Shown one piece after another: positions 1 to 12,464 of a stretch of DNA of 64,000 bases (the first letter of the stretch is position 1; every line of letters starts with the position of its first letter). Made by a program: the position numbers and the translations under genes. The notes below the pieces were generated by a model. The model did no database searches and was not told where the DNA came from. It worked only from the letters and a program-made list of their open reading frames with translations. This stretch comes from Paratinospora sagittata. Lineage: Eukaryota; Streptophyta; Magnoliopsida; Ranunculales; Menispermaceae. The stretch covers positions 28,725,816 to 28,789,815 of the forward strand of contig CM069606.1 of the NCBI GenBank assembly GCA_035771175.1, read 5' to 3'.

Positions 1-1616
1 ATTTAATACAAGATAAGATATGATTTCCTTTACTTAGAATCAAAGTGATACTTACAAAGCTTTGGATTGAATCTTCTGTGATCACAGATTCAACAAAATA
101 TGTATGATGAAGTTTATGTTGAAAACAGGTTCAAAGAGCTTTTGTCTTCTTCAATGAATTGTCAAAATAATGATGATGAAGATCAATTAACCTAGAAGAC
201 TTGAAGTTCTTTTCTTTCAAAAGATCGTAAGATCAAGCACAAGTGAAAGACGACTAACTTTCAAAAAGTGTTTTGGCACAAGTGAAAACTGTTAATACGT
301 TTTGAATAAATATCAATTTTTGTATTTCATTAGTAGTTTTTCTTGTCTAAGGCAGCACGTATATATAGGAATAATAGAGGCACAATGGACTTGATGATTT
401 TGGTGCTCTAGGTTATAATAAATACGACATATACTTTCTTTCCCGAAATGGATTGATTCAGCTCAATGCACATTACGACGATACAACCTAAATCATTTGA
501 TCCTTTCACGAAAAGAGAATGTTTTGACATGCTTTTAGAACATTTAAAAAGTTCTAAAAAAGTTTTTGTACGATTCTAAAAAGTTCTAAAAAGTATTCGT
601 AGAATTCTGAAGAAAGTAGCAGAAATGGTGTTATTGTCTGAACAATAATATTTGTTGAATTAGCGTCCTCGCGCTTAATATCAACTTTTGTCGTTTTATT
701 CATTAAGGGCGCACATGGAGCATAAGCGTCCTGCTGAACATTGAAGTGAGGGCGCTACTAAGTCGTAAGCGTCCTGACTTACTTTGATGATTTAAACGAC
801 TTGAATCATGAGGGCACTACTTCGCAGTTAGCGTCCTTCTTTGTTTCAAAACATTAAACACACGAGGACACTACTCAAGAGTTAGCGTCCTGATTTTTAA
901 AATCAATTTTAAAACAAACTTAAAAGATGTTAAGTTCGTTGATGGACAGAAAGTGTCCTGAGGGTTATTAAGTTGATTCCAAAGATGAGGGCGTTCCTAC
1001 ACAAGTAACGTCCTGATAGTTTATTCTACTTATAACTATCAGCATCCTTAAAGATAGAAATCACTTAGAAAACAAAAAGAACTTCCAGTGAGCTGAAACT
1101 AAGTCAATGCCTTGACATTCTCAAAGGTTGATAAAAGAAAGGTCGCTACTTACAAGGAAGCGTCCTTATTAATCAGTTCAATTCAACCTTGAGCGTCCTA
1201 ATATTTTATCAGCGTCCTGACTCATCAAGTCCTGAAAGGGCACTGCTAAAACATTACCATCCTGAAAGACTTTATAAAAGCGATTTTTTATTTCTCGGTT
1301 AAAGCTCGATAAAACATAATGTAACCGAATTAAATCGAATATGCAAACGATCAATTAAAACATGCATGCATGTGTATCGTTGAATCATATGGCATAGAAG
1401 GTCCTACAAACTATCATAATCTAATCATACAACCGAACATCTTCAAATGATCATGGTCTTCAAGAAGATCTTTAATACGTCCTCCATGCATCATTGATTC
1501 TTTGAAACCTTCAAGTGAGATTAGATGTGCCATATGTGTAGTAATAGCATAAACAAAATGTGGTTTGTAATCATCAAAATATCTTTCATATTAGGGACAT
1601 ATTCTCATAAGGGACA
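1..1616 (-). mobile_element. Sirevirus-like LTR, partial (cut by window start)
   Basis: This is the U3 side and part of the transcribed side of a Ty1/copia LTR lying on the minus strand. It carries the alternating agggcgct/agcgtcct series typical of the other Sirevirus-like LTRs here, and a TATA-like tatatata at 360-367. The right end is placed near 1616, where the minus strand would begin TGTCCC; no polypurine tract confirms it, so the limit could be off by some tens of bases. The subfamily is not one of the three seen elsewhere in the window. Confidence 0.55.
660..1265 (-). repeat. Paired-octamer array in LTR U3
   Basis: About ten octamers of type agggcgct or agcgtcct alternate over 600 bases. 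A clear pair is agggcgct at 749-756 facing agcgtcct at 768-775, separated by 11 bases. Confidence 0.6.
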
Positions 1617-2430
1617 TGAGGATAATTGGTTCAACATAAAGAAATATAAATAAACTATACAAAATTTATTAACAATAATTAAACCATAAAACTAGACATA
1701 GTATCAAGCTTGGATCATTCTACACCTCTAGAAAGAGGTTTAGTTCATGACTAAAGACATAAAAACATGAAATATAAGTTCAAACATGAATAAGAACCAA
1801 GAAAAAAAAAACTAGAATATTGTAGAGATTGTGAATAGTCTTCAGTGTAGATATTCTTCTCCACTTCGCTCCAACGTAATCTTCTTTTTCTTTTCTCTAT
1901 TCCAATGTATTCCTCTTGAAAAACCCTAAATTTTGATATAGAATATGCCACAAAGTCGTGTGGAATTAGTATTAGAAAGTGGGGAAAAATCCACTTCTAA
2001 CTTGGTAAAAACCGCAAGAATTTCCCTTTGAGCGTTTCAAAAACTTCTGCGTTTCACCATGTTTCAACACCACGACGCTGCATTCCAACACCCCGATGTC
2101 CATAACCGTGATTTTTTCCCTTTTTTCCTTCCTTCCTGTGGACTTAGCCAATTTTCTTCTACTTCTTGACTTGGGTTTTTCATGAATGATCATTTAGGCT
2201 TCTCATATGTTGTGTCCATCATTCATGCTCACTTCCACACATCTAAATACCTACAAAACAATGCAAAACAAGTAATTAACACACTCAAAACATAAATTGA
2301 TCCAACATATAAACTAAGAAACTGAAATAATGCATAAAAACCAATTTATTCCTAAATTAACAAATGCATCAAAACTAACATAAACACATTAAACTAATGC
2401 ATAAATCACCCTAAAACACACCTAAAACAT
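1617..2430. other. AT-rich non-coding stretch, possibly old Athila LTR
   Basis: No coding region is convincing. The order of short phrases (ggacttagcca near 2140, cctacaaaac near 2251, then A-rich sequence with many aaaac words) resembles the minus-strand LTR of Athila-type element F at 45100-45600, so this may be a strongly diverged LTR of that type. The match is by eye only. Confidence 0.3.
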
Positions 2431-3406
2431 GCCAAAAATCTATCTAAGTATGCAACTATCATACATTTCGAAAGGGGTACAAAATAGAAGGGCAAAAAGA
2501 CTATGCCCCTAAGAAAGGAAAGAAAAAATAAAAGGAGCAAGGTGGACTCCATCACCTCTAATAGGGACCTGCTGGAAGAACAAAAATATAAGTGCCTAGG
2601 TGTGAGAGGGTTGGCAGTCACCCCCTGAAAATGTCCATCTTAACCCATCTTAGATCCCTGGAAAGATTAATAACGGGGTGAGCACAAAGCTCAGTGCATC
2701 AAACATGTAACATAGCTTATTTAAACAATAATAAATACAATACAATAATCATCAAGCAAGTTACACCACAGTAAATACAATCAAGCATCCAGTGGCGACA
2801 ACCCGATCTTAAAGACCAGAGCACACAACACCTGAACAAACCATAAGTCGAGTGCCCCAAATAATAAATAGCAGCAACTAAGAGATCTCATGAGTTCTAA
2901 TGCTTTAAGTAGAAACAACAAGTCCCTATGGGACAGAGCACACAACAGTTGGAAAATCCCATCGGTCTCCAACGTCCCATGTGTTTAACAGTTCATATTG
3001 CATGATGTGTGCATGAATTGGTAAAATATGGTAACAACATGGATGGATAATACAATGTAGTCATTATTGTAAAGATAAGATATGCAAACCTAGGATTTCA
3101 TCCCTGCCTTTGGAAATGCGTAGGTGTAGCAACAACGTCTCCGAGGTTGCAAAAATTTGGAAATAGCAAGAGAGTGAGAGAAATTTGGGGTTTTAAACTG
3201 AGAGCCTCATCTCTATTTATAGAGAGGTGCCCCAGTAGGGGGAGTCCCCCTTAGTGGAGACGTCTCTCAAACTGAGGATGTCCCCCTTAGGGATTTCCTT
3301 TGGGGTTGCATCGTATCGCAGGGACGTTTCACGTTGTCCTATTGAGCAGTGACAGTTGTAGTTGAGAAGAAAAATGAAAATCTCGCATTTTTTTGGACTT
3401 GTTACA
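2431..3406 (-). mobile_element. Gypsy element D, 3' LTR
   Basis: On the minus strand this begins TGTAACAAG at 3406, directly after a purine-rich tract, which is how a Ty3/gypsy 3' LTR starts. The phrase ggggtgagc near 2676 followed by gctcagtg recurs in the LTR of gypsy E near 43600, supporting a related LTR. The far end is unclear: a gtcacccc near 2625 may be part of the terminal gtcaccc block, so the left limit is approximate. Confidence 0.5.
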
Positions 3407-3424
3407 ATCTACCTCCCTTAAAGG
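3407..3424 (-). promoter_or_regulatory. Polypurine tract of gypsy D
   Basis: The minus strand reads TTAAGGGAGGTAGAT immediately before the LTR start TGTAAC. This is the second-strand primer position of Ty3/gypsy elements; the same arrangement recurs at 54052 for gypsy E. Confidence 0.65.
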
Positions 3425-4189
3425 AATTTTGCCCTCAAAATTTTGTTAAGGTAGTTCTCTTGAATTAAAACTTAGTATTTTAGTTACCGAACTCATCAGT
3501 TGTTGTTAGAAATGATGATGAAGTCGATCATATTAGTGTTGTCGTCGACCCTGGTGGGTGACCTCGTGATGCGTTAGTCTGGTGGATTAAGCAATTGTCG
3601 AATGGTTCTCTGGGTGGTGGAATCCCCTGAGTGAGTAGGTGTGGGTGAGTGGATTGAGTCAGAATGATCTCTATCCTGGTCTGACAGGTTCGAGAAAGAA
3701 GGAGGCATGGGCATTTGTCGTGGTGGTCAAGCAAAAAGAAGTCCTCAACGAGACGGTTGTTGGGTGCGCCACCTTGTTCTGATCGGTGCTTGTTTTGTTT
3801 TCCAGCTTGAGGGTCTGGTCTAGTCGAGACCCGGTCTGATGCATACCTGGGCGTGCATTGTACTGGAAGGGGTTGTGGAACAATACTCTAATTTCTAAAC
3901 ATGGGAAGTGGATAGCGCACTTTTTTTTTCTTGTTGTTTGCCTTGTGCGCCAACCTCTCCTTCGAAGATTGGGAAAAAACCAGCTAGGGGGTCTAGCCTA
4001 ACCTGGATTTGGTACAATCTAGTGGTCTGTGGGGCTTTGGAGTGGGCTATGAATAGGGGTCTGAACCCGTTGGAGGCTTGTAGTGACCGACCTCGAATGT
4101 GAGGATAACTGCGAATAATAAGGAGTGGGCTCCTGTGGGAAGAGTAGGACTCTGCTCATCTTCACTAATGTCTCTCCGTGCTAAGTCCG
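3425..4189 (-). mobile_element. Gypsy D 3' untranslated/degenerate interior
   Basis: The region lies between the polypurine tract and the integrase remnant. No recognisable domain remains; short open frames here do not resemble any family. Position makes it the 3' interior of element D. Confidence 0.4.
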
Positions 4190-4460
4190 CTGCCTAACTA
4201 GAGAAATGGGAGTTTAGGCTGTGCTCAGACGACTCTGAGCTGAACCTCATGAATCCTAGACATGGACGAAGGTAAGGATAACTGGTAGGCAGATTCGCTA
4301 ACACTTTTGATTATTTCGAAAGGATCAATATATCTAAGGGATAATTTTCCCTAACGCCAAAACTCATCATGCCCTTGATTGGTTGGACCTTTAGGAGAAT
4401 GGAATCCCCAACCTCAATTTCTAAAGGTTTTGGACCTTAGTCATCTAGAACTCACACTTG
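4190..4460 (-). pseudogene. Gypsy D integrase C-terminal remnant
   Basis: The minus strand encodes, with one frame change, the end of a Ty3/gypsy integrase: a stretch reading EIEVGDSILLKVQPIKGMM followed after the frame change by KLSLRYIDPFEII. This matches the usual pattern of the integrase C-terminus (VGDxVxLKVxPxKG, then KLSPRYIGPFEI), which binds DNA during insertion. Internal stops are present. The reverse transcriptase palm lies only about 80 bases upstream, so RNase H and the integrase core (HHCC and DDE regions) have been deleted. The remnant is non-functional. Confidence 0.7.
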
Positions 4461-4539
4461 CTTAGCTTTGCATAGAGCTAGTGCTTTTGGAGTGTGCTAA
4501 GCACGATTTGCAGGTGAGTTTCATGGAGTTCCTCTGCAG

Positions 4540-5179
4540 ATTAATACACCAAGATATCATCGACAAAGAGAACTACAAAATGGTCAAAGAATGGTCAAAA
4601 GATGTGGTTCATTAAGTCCATAAAGGCAGCAGATGCATTAGTTAAACTGAACGCCATCACAGTAAATTCGTAGTGGCCATACCTTGGGTGTAACGTCGTC
4701 TTTGGGATATTTGATTCCTTGATCCTCAATTGATGATATCGTGATTGAAGATCAATCTTTGAAAAGAATCTGGCTCCTCTTAGCTAGTTGAACAGATTTT
4801 TGATTTTGGGTAATGAATATCTGTTCTTGATGGTCAACTTATTCAGCTTCCTATAATCGATGCAGAGTCGGAGCGATCCGTCATTTTTCTTAACAAAAAT
4901 AACCAGAGTGCCCCAAGGTGAAGTGATCTTTCTAATGAAGCCTAGCTTTTCCAATTCCTTTAATTGTTTGTCCAGCTCTATTAGTTCCACATTTGGCATC
5001 CGATACGGTGGGGCGTAGGTGGGTTCGGTTCTAGGAATCAATTTGATTTCGAAATAAAATTCCTCAAGAGGGGGAAGTCCTGGAAGATAGTCTAAGAACA
5101 CCGTTGGATATTCTTTGACAATTGGAACGTTGTTGAGGCTTATATGGTGATTAGGCTTTTCTGCATTCGCTTTTGTCAA
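4540..5179 (-). pseudogene. Gypsy D reverse transcriptase fragment
   Basis: A Ty3/gypsy reverse transcriptase would copy the element RNA into DNA in the virus-like particle. The minus strand from 5179 keeps the N-terminal finger and palm signature: [17 protein letters not shown], then [19 protein letters not shown], then [17 protein letters not shown] and NRYSLPKI. After frameshifts near 4785 it resumes with RYGHYEF and the catalytic FVDDILVY, coded near 4544-4570. Thumb, RNase H and most of integrase are missing, replaced by a direct join to the integrase C-terminus. At least one in-frame stop lies just before the catalytic box. The domain is clear, the activity certainly lost. Confidence 0.9.
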
Positions 5180-5300
5180 AAATTGAAAGAGCCTTCAATT
5201 GTGCTTTCAAGAGAGACACAGTGGAATGGTAAGACCATTTGCGGGTCCCCTGATTCGTTAGGTTGTTCACACTAGGTAGAGTTAGCAAGACCTGCTTTTT

Positions 5301-5579
5301 TTAGCAGTCGATTTGGGCATGCAAAGGGGTTAACCAATCCATGCCCATGAAGACCTCAAAGTGTGTGAAGCTCATCACAAACAGGTTTGTGTATAGGAGA
5401 TGAGACGACATTCTAAGTTCACAACTAGGACATATTTGGTTTATTTCGATACTTAGTCCTATTGGTGTGGATACATGAATTGTGACAGGGGTGCGTTCAG
5501 TAAGGAGTCCTAATTTCTGAACTACTGCAGACGATACAAAAGAATGAGTAAAACCAGAATCAAATAAGACAAGTACCAT
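5301..5579 (-). pseudogene. Gypsy D aspartic protease fragment
   Basis: This minus-strand open frame encodes a retropepsin-like protease, which would cut the Gag-Pol polyprotein. It begins MVLVLFDSGFTHSFVS; FDSG is the catalytic aspartate motif of Ty3/gypsy proteases (usually DSGATHSFIS, here with Ala replaced by Phe). It closes with FEVFMGMDWLTPLHAQIDC, matching the conserved ILGMDWL block. It lies upstream of the reverse transcriptase remnant in the normal order, separated by a degenerate 120-base linker. The gag end expected next is absent, because the B-family LTR starts at 5607. The true reading frame probably began further upstream. Confidence 0.85.
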
Positions 5580-6054
5580 TGAGTTGTAAAGGGAAAAGGT
5601 ACCTTCTGTTGGCCTAAAAGGTTAAGATTTTGATGCTAACAACCAATAACAAACAATATACTATTCGGTGCTAACGTTTCAATCAAGTATATATGAAGCA
5701 CCTCAAGAAAGCAAAAAGTAAAAGAACAATTGGATCAAGGTCTTCAAAATCACATCACACGATTGAAGTTCTTGATTGCTCGACTCAGCAACGAAAGATC
5801 TCCAAAATGCAAACAAACTGATGAATTATAAGAGGAATAAAGAATGTAGTGTAACCTTCCTTATTCTTTACTGCTCAAAACATTTTCCAAAATCACGCAT
5901 AAAACTCTTGCATGTTTTGATCGATATAAGTGAAAAGTTTTTCAAATGATTTAAATTATCAATTATTTTAAGCGTTCGATTTAATTCGAAAATACCAAAA
6001 TCTTAATCATATTTATTGAGTTTTAGATGAAAAATCAAAACTGCTTTCAAGTGT

Positions 6055-6650
6055 CCATCAGGACGCTAAAACATCTTTTAGAACGCTAATGTCTTAGCAG
6101 CGCCCTCCTAGACTTGGTAAGTCAGGACGCTGATAGAGTTTAAGGTTGAAATGTACTTATCTATCAGGACGCTTACTTCATCAGTAGCGGCCTCAATAAG
6201 TCAACCTGTGAACTTATCAGGACGCTGATTTAGAATCAACTCACTAATTGTTTTCAAAGTTTTAAAATGTTTGAACTGTCAGGACGCTGATCGTCTTTAA
6301 GCGCACTTATTATTTTTACAAGTTCAAATATCAGGACGCTTATCGTTTAAAAGCACCCTTATGTCTTTCAGTTATTTTAAAATTGTTTTTAAAATATCAG
6401 AACGCTTACTCGTTAGTAGTGCCCTCGTGACTTTAAATATTTTAAAACAAGGCAGTATGCTAATTATGGATTAGCGCCTTTATGAAGTTTAGTTGTTTTA
6501 ATCACCAAGCAAGTGAGGTCGCTTACGATTAAGTGACTCCCTTACTTCACAGTTAAATAGGACGCTTATGGTTCATGAGCGCCCTTAAAGGAACAAAACG
6601 ACAAAATTGATATTACGCGTCAGGATGTTGATTGACCTATCAGGACGTTA
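6055..6650 (+). repeat. Paired-octamer array in B1 U3
   Basis: Octamers aggacgct and agcgccct (with variants) alternate every 25-60 bases. A representative pair is aggacgct at 6166-6173 facing agcggcct at 6186-6193. Confidence 0.7.
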
Positions 6651-6890
6651 ATTCAACACTGTCACGTTTCAGAACTTTTCTATGCACATAACCTTTTTCA
6701 AATATGTCAGAGAATTTTTTTGATGCATGAATCACGTTTCTTGAAACATTCCTTATTCATGCAATATGAGAACAACCAGAATATTTGTGAAAATTGCAAT
6801 TGTCATTTTCGAGAAATATTCTAGTTGTTGTAAGTAAACGTTCATTTTGAATTCAAATCCAAGTGACCAACAACTTCTTTCTTACCGAGT

Positions 6891-6899
6891 CTATATATA
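6891..6899 (+). promoter_or_regulatory. TATA box of B1 LTR
   Basis: The sequence ctatatata stands about 45 bases after the conserved gtaaacgttca block, at the same place as tctataaata in the A- and L-family LTRs. Confidence 0.55.
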
Positions 6900-7789
6900 C
6901 TAGCACTTAGACTCAAACAAACTGACCGAATTTTTATTAAGCAGATACTTTCGTAAGTTAGTCGAATTCTTTCAATTTAATTTTCAAAGCTTACACTGTT
7001 TTAGTTTTCAAAGTGTTATTGAAACATAACCCATTCAATAGATTTTCATACTGAGCCTAATATCTATCTTTCTTTGAAAATCTATTTGAAAATTATTGAA
7101 CTATTTTCTACTCAAATTTTCAACATTGTTTTATTCGTATGTCAGTCTTGCCGAACGAGAAATTTGAGAGATAGTTCATGACATACAGTCGTATCTTATT
7201 TCACATATGTTTTTATCCCTTTGAAAAACCTTTTGTATTTGTTTGAGTTTTTCAACCATTTCATAAACGTTTGAATCTGTTCTTCAAACTTGTTCCGCTT
7301 ACTCTTTGGGTAACGGATAGCAACCGATCTTCATATATTTAATTAGTTGTTCTAGCCATCTCTCAATAGAGGGAGACACGTGAGAAGAATAAAGGATAAG
7401 AACTAAATTAATCATGTTTTCTAAATATCTCTTAAGTCTTTATGCCTATTTTTCGTTTGACTTCAAATTCAATGTTTGATCAAGTAAATGAGTTTCTGAA
7501 GATGCATTTTACAACTATCTTTCAAGAAGCATCGTACAAGTTTCTCAAAAATACACTTGAGCAACACTGAAGCAATTGAAAGGTACAAGGATTGTAAGTG
7601 TACTCCTCTCAGCATTATGTGCTTAATTCTACATATCTTTGTAATGCAATGTATGAACTGAATTGTAAGTGTGCTACTCAATTAGAACCATCATTATTAC
7701 TCTGTATTGGTGTGTTTTAGGATTGAAATAACCAAGTCTAGTGAATTTAGTTTACTTAAAGATTCCAAGGTTGGAATCATAAGAAGGTT

Positions 7790-7975
7790 TATCCTCCACC
7801 ATGAAGTAGGATCTATCGGTTCTTCCTTAGCCAGCAAAAGGAACATGGATTTTTTCTTAGCCCAAAAAATGAAAATGACGTTCATCCTTAGCCTACAAAA
7901 GGATAGGTTTGCCTTGAACCTGTAAAAGAGCATTTGTAACGGTTTGGTTCTGACCGGTAAGAGCATCAGTTAGTG
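7790..7975 (+). repeat. Hairpin array (variable stem, cccgtaa-like loop) in B1
   Basis: Several short inverted repeats follow one another, such as ttcctt/aaaggaa around agccagca (7821-7841) and atcctt/aaggat around agcctac (near 7884-7904). The loops are degenerate compared with the L- and A-family arrays. Confidence 0.55.
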
Positions 7976-8591
7976 GATTAAGAAAATCCTAATCAAGAGA
8001 TTAGGTAGTGGATGTAGGCATGCCGAACCACTATAAATCCTTTGTCCCCTGTTTCCTTCCTTTTCTTCATAGTATTTTGTTAAGATGAATCATCTATTTC
8101 TTGTATCCAAGTATTTCACAAATATGTTGAAAAATCTCATATTTGACCAATATATCTAATTCAGCCCCCCTCTTGGGTATAACCAACAGTCAAAATCCAA
8201 TGGTCAAACCTTGTAGGATCCAACTTTGGTATTCAGTCATTCTTGTCACAAGATTGAAAACCTTAGGAGTCAAACCGGCATTCTTTCCTAACCGCCTCGA
8301 TGATCATAATCCACCGTATTCTAGAAATTTTAACTATTATTTATGTCCACATAAAATACTTAAAATTAATGCATATTTATCCTTCCAATTTTTGCAATTA
8401 AAATATTCCTCGTTTAATCATTTCATGACTGTTAGTGCGTACGATCAAGCCCCCTTGCATTTAATGCAAAACTACTCTTGAGACGTATTTAGGAAGGTTC
8501 TTATGTTTCATCTTCACATGCACCAACTATAGTGAAAGCCTAAACCTTTCGTCTTCATCTACTTCATTTCTCTTCAATCTTTAAGTCGCTA

Positions 8592-9148
8592 ATGGCATCC
8601 AAAACCCCAGCGTCTAAGAAAAGAACTAAAGAAGAATCATCTTCTTCCTCTAGTAGCTTCTCCCATCATCGTCCTCAGATGAGTCTGTTGAGGAAATACC
8701 CAGAGTAGGGTCTACCTCTCCGTCAAGCTTTTTTCGAACCCTTCGTCATCTTCAGATGAATCTCTGCCTCCCTCTGGTACACCTGGAGAATCTTCTGTTG
8801 AGAATATCTTTGCCAAGTTGAATGAGTCCATTTTTTTGAGTTTCCAGATAGTCCTAGACATGCTAAGGGAGCATGAGAATAGGTTAAAGGAACTTGAGAA
8901 GCTCAAAAGACATAAAGAAGGATCTGATGATGATTTTTCTCAAGAAGGTTGACAAATCTCTAGCTGATCTACGTCAAGAGATTAAAGAGAGCTCTGTGTA
9001 TACGATGAGCCATATGCAGTGGCTCAGTCCTGTACTTGCTTACATTGAGGGTAAAGGAGCAAGTATAGCTAAACCATCGCATCTGCCGAGGTCTGCTGGA
9101 CCCACGGCGTCGTTGAGAAGATCTCATCTTTACGATGTCGATGCCTAG
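8592..9148 (+). pseudogene. ORF2-like remnant of B-family element
   Basis: The frame opens at ATGGCATCC with MASKTPASKKRTKEE followed by a serine run, a start very like ORF2 of Athila-type F (MAPKTKRVRETSSS) and of the A family (MAPKPKKIHPFSARK). After frameshifts, another frame (8764-8952) gives a heptad-like helical segment including REHENRLKELEKLKRH, and a third frame (8905-9148) gives VDKSLADLRQEIKESS. The basic/serine-rich N-terminus and C-terminal coiled-coil are therefore present, while the central putative plant transposon protein domain is missing. The product is a decayed, internally deleted ORF2; its function is unknown. Confidence 0.45.
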
Positions 9149-9253
9149 GTTGCTCCGGATGCTCCACATCAAACTTGATAATGCCTCATGTTATCTGCCT
9201 GCCCTACCATTTCTATTTTTTTTTTTGTCTTAATTTTTTTTTTGTTTGTTAAA

Positions 9254-9270
9254 AAGGTCCTTTGGACCTT
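9254..9270 (+). terminator. Short perfect hairpin after ORF2 remnant
   Basis: Seven-base arms aaggtcc and ggacctt enclose a ttt loop, preceded by T-rich runs. It could influence 3' end formation of the element RNA, but plant terminators are not defined by hairpins, so the role is uncertain. Confidence 0.2.
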
Positions 9271-10914
9271 ACAACAATTTTCTTAATACAAGAAGTTCAA
9301 AGTTTAATTTTCATGGTTGATTTGCATATAGCTAGATATATGTGTGTGTGAATGTCATGATTAGCTCGTTGTTTTGTTCATATACTTAGATCTGCACATT
9401 TTACTGATTGTTGAACATACATTGACATATTGCTTATGCTCCACACAATAACTTTAATCTTATGCTTGAATTCATGACTGAGAAACAACTCTACATTAAA
9501 ATACCTCTGTACCGCATGATTGAACTTGCTTATATGATTATGAAATCATGATTCTCTTTTGTCTTGGGTAAGTAGAAAAATTAAATAATCTTTAATTATT
9601 CACTTTTAAACCCTATAATTGTCATGAAATCTACGCTTCTGAAAGCCCATAAGAATTATGAAAACCTACTCTTGACATTTCTTTCACCTATCTGTAATGA
9701 TGTCCTATTTAGATCTTAAATCTTTGAATGCATACTGAAAATGAGATTTTGGGAAATTGTCATTCCGCTGAAATAGTCTGAAGTTTCCTGTATATGTAAC
9801 ATGAATGTTCAAGTAACTCTCATACTCACTAGTTAAGCTGTTACAATATCATGATCATTGAACCTATGAGATTTAGATTTATGCATGATTCTTTTATACA
9901 TATGCTTGTGGTGTTTCTCATGAAATGATCATTCAAACAAAAACCTCACATTTGTCTATGATGTGCTCATGTAGAAGAATAATTCGATCAAGGTCTTCAA
10001 AATCACATCACACGATCAAAGTTCTTGATTACTCGACTCAGCAACAAAAAATCTCCAAAGTGCAAACAAACTGATGAATTATGAGAGGAATAAAGAATGT
10101 AATGTAACTTTTCTTATTCTTTCCTGCTCAAAACATTTTCCAAAATCACGCATAAAACTCTTGCATGTTTCGATCGATATAAGTGAAAAGTTTTTCAAAT
10201 GATTTAAATTATCAATTATTTTAAGCATTTGATTTAATTTGAATATACCGAAATCTTAATCATATTTATTAAGTTTTAAATGAAAAATCAAAATTGTTTT
10301 CAAGTGTCCATTAAGACGCTAATATTGTTAATCTAAGTGGTTCATCACTTAGCATGTCCTTAAATATACTGACATGATGTATATTTTGATGATCTCAAAC
10401 AAAGTACTTTTCGGTGCTAACAAGCGTTTATCAAGATCTCATCCCAGCACCTAAGGAAAGAAAAAAGCCAAGGAACGACTCGATCAAAGATCTCAAAGAC
10501 ATATTCAACGGCCAAGATCGTTTCAATCAAAAGGACTTCAATGATCACATATGAATTTCAAGATCACTTCACTCGAACGATTCGATCAAGCTTCAAGTCT
10601 TCACCTTTCTATCAATGTTCAAGACATTCAATTCAACTCGAAATTCTTCTTGGAGATCTCATAATAAAGAGTTGGATTTAAAGATTATGAGAAAATGGAA
10701 AATACATTGTATTTAAGGTATATCTTTCTCTAATCAACATTGCTCAAACATTTTTCAAAACCATGCATAAACCACTTGCATACTTGCATGTTTTGATCAT
10801 ACGTTACTGTATTTCAAATGATTTAATTTTCTATATTTAATTTGAAATTTACCGAGTTTTTACTCGCATTGATCGTACATTTAATCTCGAGTCAAAACTA
10901 TTTTTAAAGAGTCT

Positions 10915-11440
10915 TTCATGACGCTAATGATTTAGCAGCGTTCTCCTGAACTTGTTAAGTCAGGACGCCGATGACTCATTGGGACACTGATAACATTCAA
11001 GGTTAAATTGAGCTGATTAATCAGTACGCTCACTCGTATAATAGCGGCCTTCCGTTAGTCAACCTTTGAAGTTGTTAGGACGCTGATTCAGTATCAGCTT
11101 ACTAAAAGATTTCTAAAGTTCTCCAAAGAATGTATCTTTGAGGACGTTGATAGTTATAAGTTGAATAAACTATGAAGACGTTACCGGGATAGGAGTGCCC
11201 TCACCTTTGGGAATCAACTTAGTAACTTTTAGGACGTTGATTGTCCTTCAACGTGCTTGTGTTTAGTTTCAAATGTTTTAAATATGTAGTAGGACACTTG
11301 CAGAGTTGTAGCGCCCTCGTATTTTGTTTTATATTTCAAAAGGTAGGACGCTTACTCGGAAAGTAGCGCCCTCAAGGAACGAAACTACAAAGTTGATACT
11401 ATGCGTCAGGACACTGATTGTGGAATCAGGACGCTAATTC
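10915..11440 (+). repeat. Paired-octamer array in L-family solo LTR
   Basis: The cleanest unit is aggacgct at 11345-11352 facing agcgccct at 11365-11372, with a 12-base spacer. Other units have single substitutions. Confidence 0.65.
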
Positions 11441-12464
11441 AACAACCGTCACTGTTCTAATCAATACATTATATAAGCCTATTTTTTCAAAACGATTTTT
11501 TGCACAAAGTCCTTTTCAGACTTATTAAAGATCTTCTCTGATACATGAATTAAGTTTTTCTAAAACTTTCATTTTTCATGAAATCTGAAAAGAACCAGAA
11601 TGTTAGTGAAAATTGCAGTTGCCATTTTCATATAACATTCTAGCTGTTGTGTGTAAACATTCATATTATTTGAACTTCAAATGTCTAACGGCTTTGTCCT
11701 ACTAAGTCTATAAATACCAACACGTAGGATCAAACAACTCGCCAATCTTTTTGTATTGTGCCAATACTTTTTGAAAGTTAGTCTGTGTCAAAATATTTTT
11801 CAAACATCTAAACTTTCAAAGTATTTTTCACTGATACCTATACGCATTCAAAAGATTTTCATATTGAGCTACAATTATATTTTATCTTTGAAAATCTATT
11901 TGATCCGATATCTACTCAAATTCTTAGCACTGATTCATACTTGGTATCATTCTTGCTGAAGAAAGTATTTGAGAAATAGTTCGAGATATACAGTTGTACT
12001 TGATTTCATATCTTAATTACTGTATCGAACTATATCAGTAGTTAAGTCACCTACTGATCACTAAACCAGAAGTTTTCATACTTATATTCCATCTATTTTG
12101 AAAACTGTCTTTGTCTTTGATTTACACTAGTCCTTCATTTTCTACGTCAATGTTTATTTGGTATCATTACATTTTTGAAGAAGCACTTAATCGATTTTCA
12201 TATCATTCATGCTTTTCGAAACCTGCACTTGAGCAATACCGAACATTGAAAGGTAAAGGACTGTAAGTGTATTTCATCTTAGCATTACATATTCACATTT
12301 CATATCTTTGTAATGCTATGTATTGAGCTTAATTGTAAAGTGTTCTACTATGTTAGAACCAGCATTTCTAGTGTTGTAATGCTGGTGTGTTTCTGGTTTG
12401 AAACAACCAGGACAAGTGAAAGCAGTTCACTTAATGATTTCAGGGTTGAAATTATGTCAAGGTT

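Larger units (their letters stand above)
5607..8188 (+). mobile_element. B-family Sirevirus-like LTR (B1)
   Basis: The LTR begins TGTTGGCCTAAAAGG and ends TTGGGTATAACCAACA. It interrupts gypsy D just upstream of the protease. U3 holds the paired-octamer array (6055-6650), a TATA box (ctatatata at 6891-6899), and further down the leader-type hairpin array (7790-7975). The final 200 bases carry the block ggtagtgg followed by cgaaccactataaatc shared with the other subfamilies. No tRNA primer site follows at 8189 and the flanks show no 5-bp duplication, so the downstream junction has been altered. It is taken as the 5' LTR paired with B2. Confidence 0.8.
8189..9970 (+). mobile_element. B-family internal remnant
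   Basis: The interval between B1 and B2 is only 1.8 kb. It lacks a primer site, Gag and any pol domain. It contains a fragment of a second ORF (8592-9148) and a T-rich tail with a small hairpin at 9254-9270. From 9271 to 9970 nothing is recognisable. It is best read as a B-family interior that has lost both its 5' part and its polypurine tract. Confidence 0.5.

Noticed and set aside
3528..4102. Three short open frames near the D 3' end.
   Set aside because: No domain resemblance and they overlap on both strands; position fits degenerate gypsy interior.
5607..8188. B1 taken as a solo LTR.
   Set aside because: No target duplication, and a same-family LTR on the same strand follows with an ORF2 remnant between, so a deleted full element is more likely.
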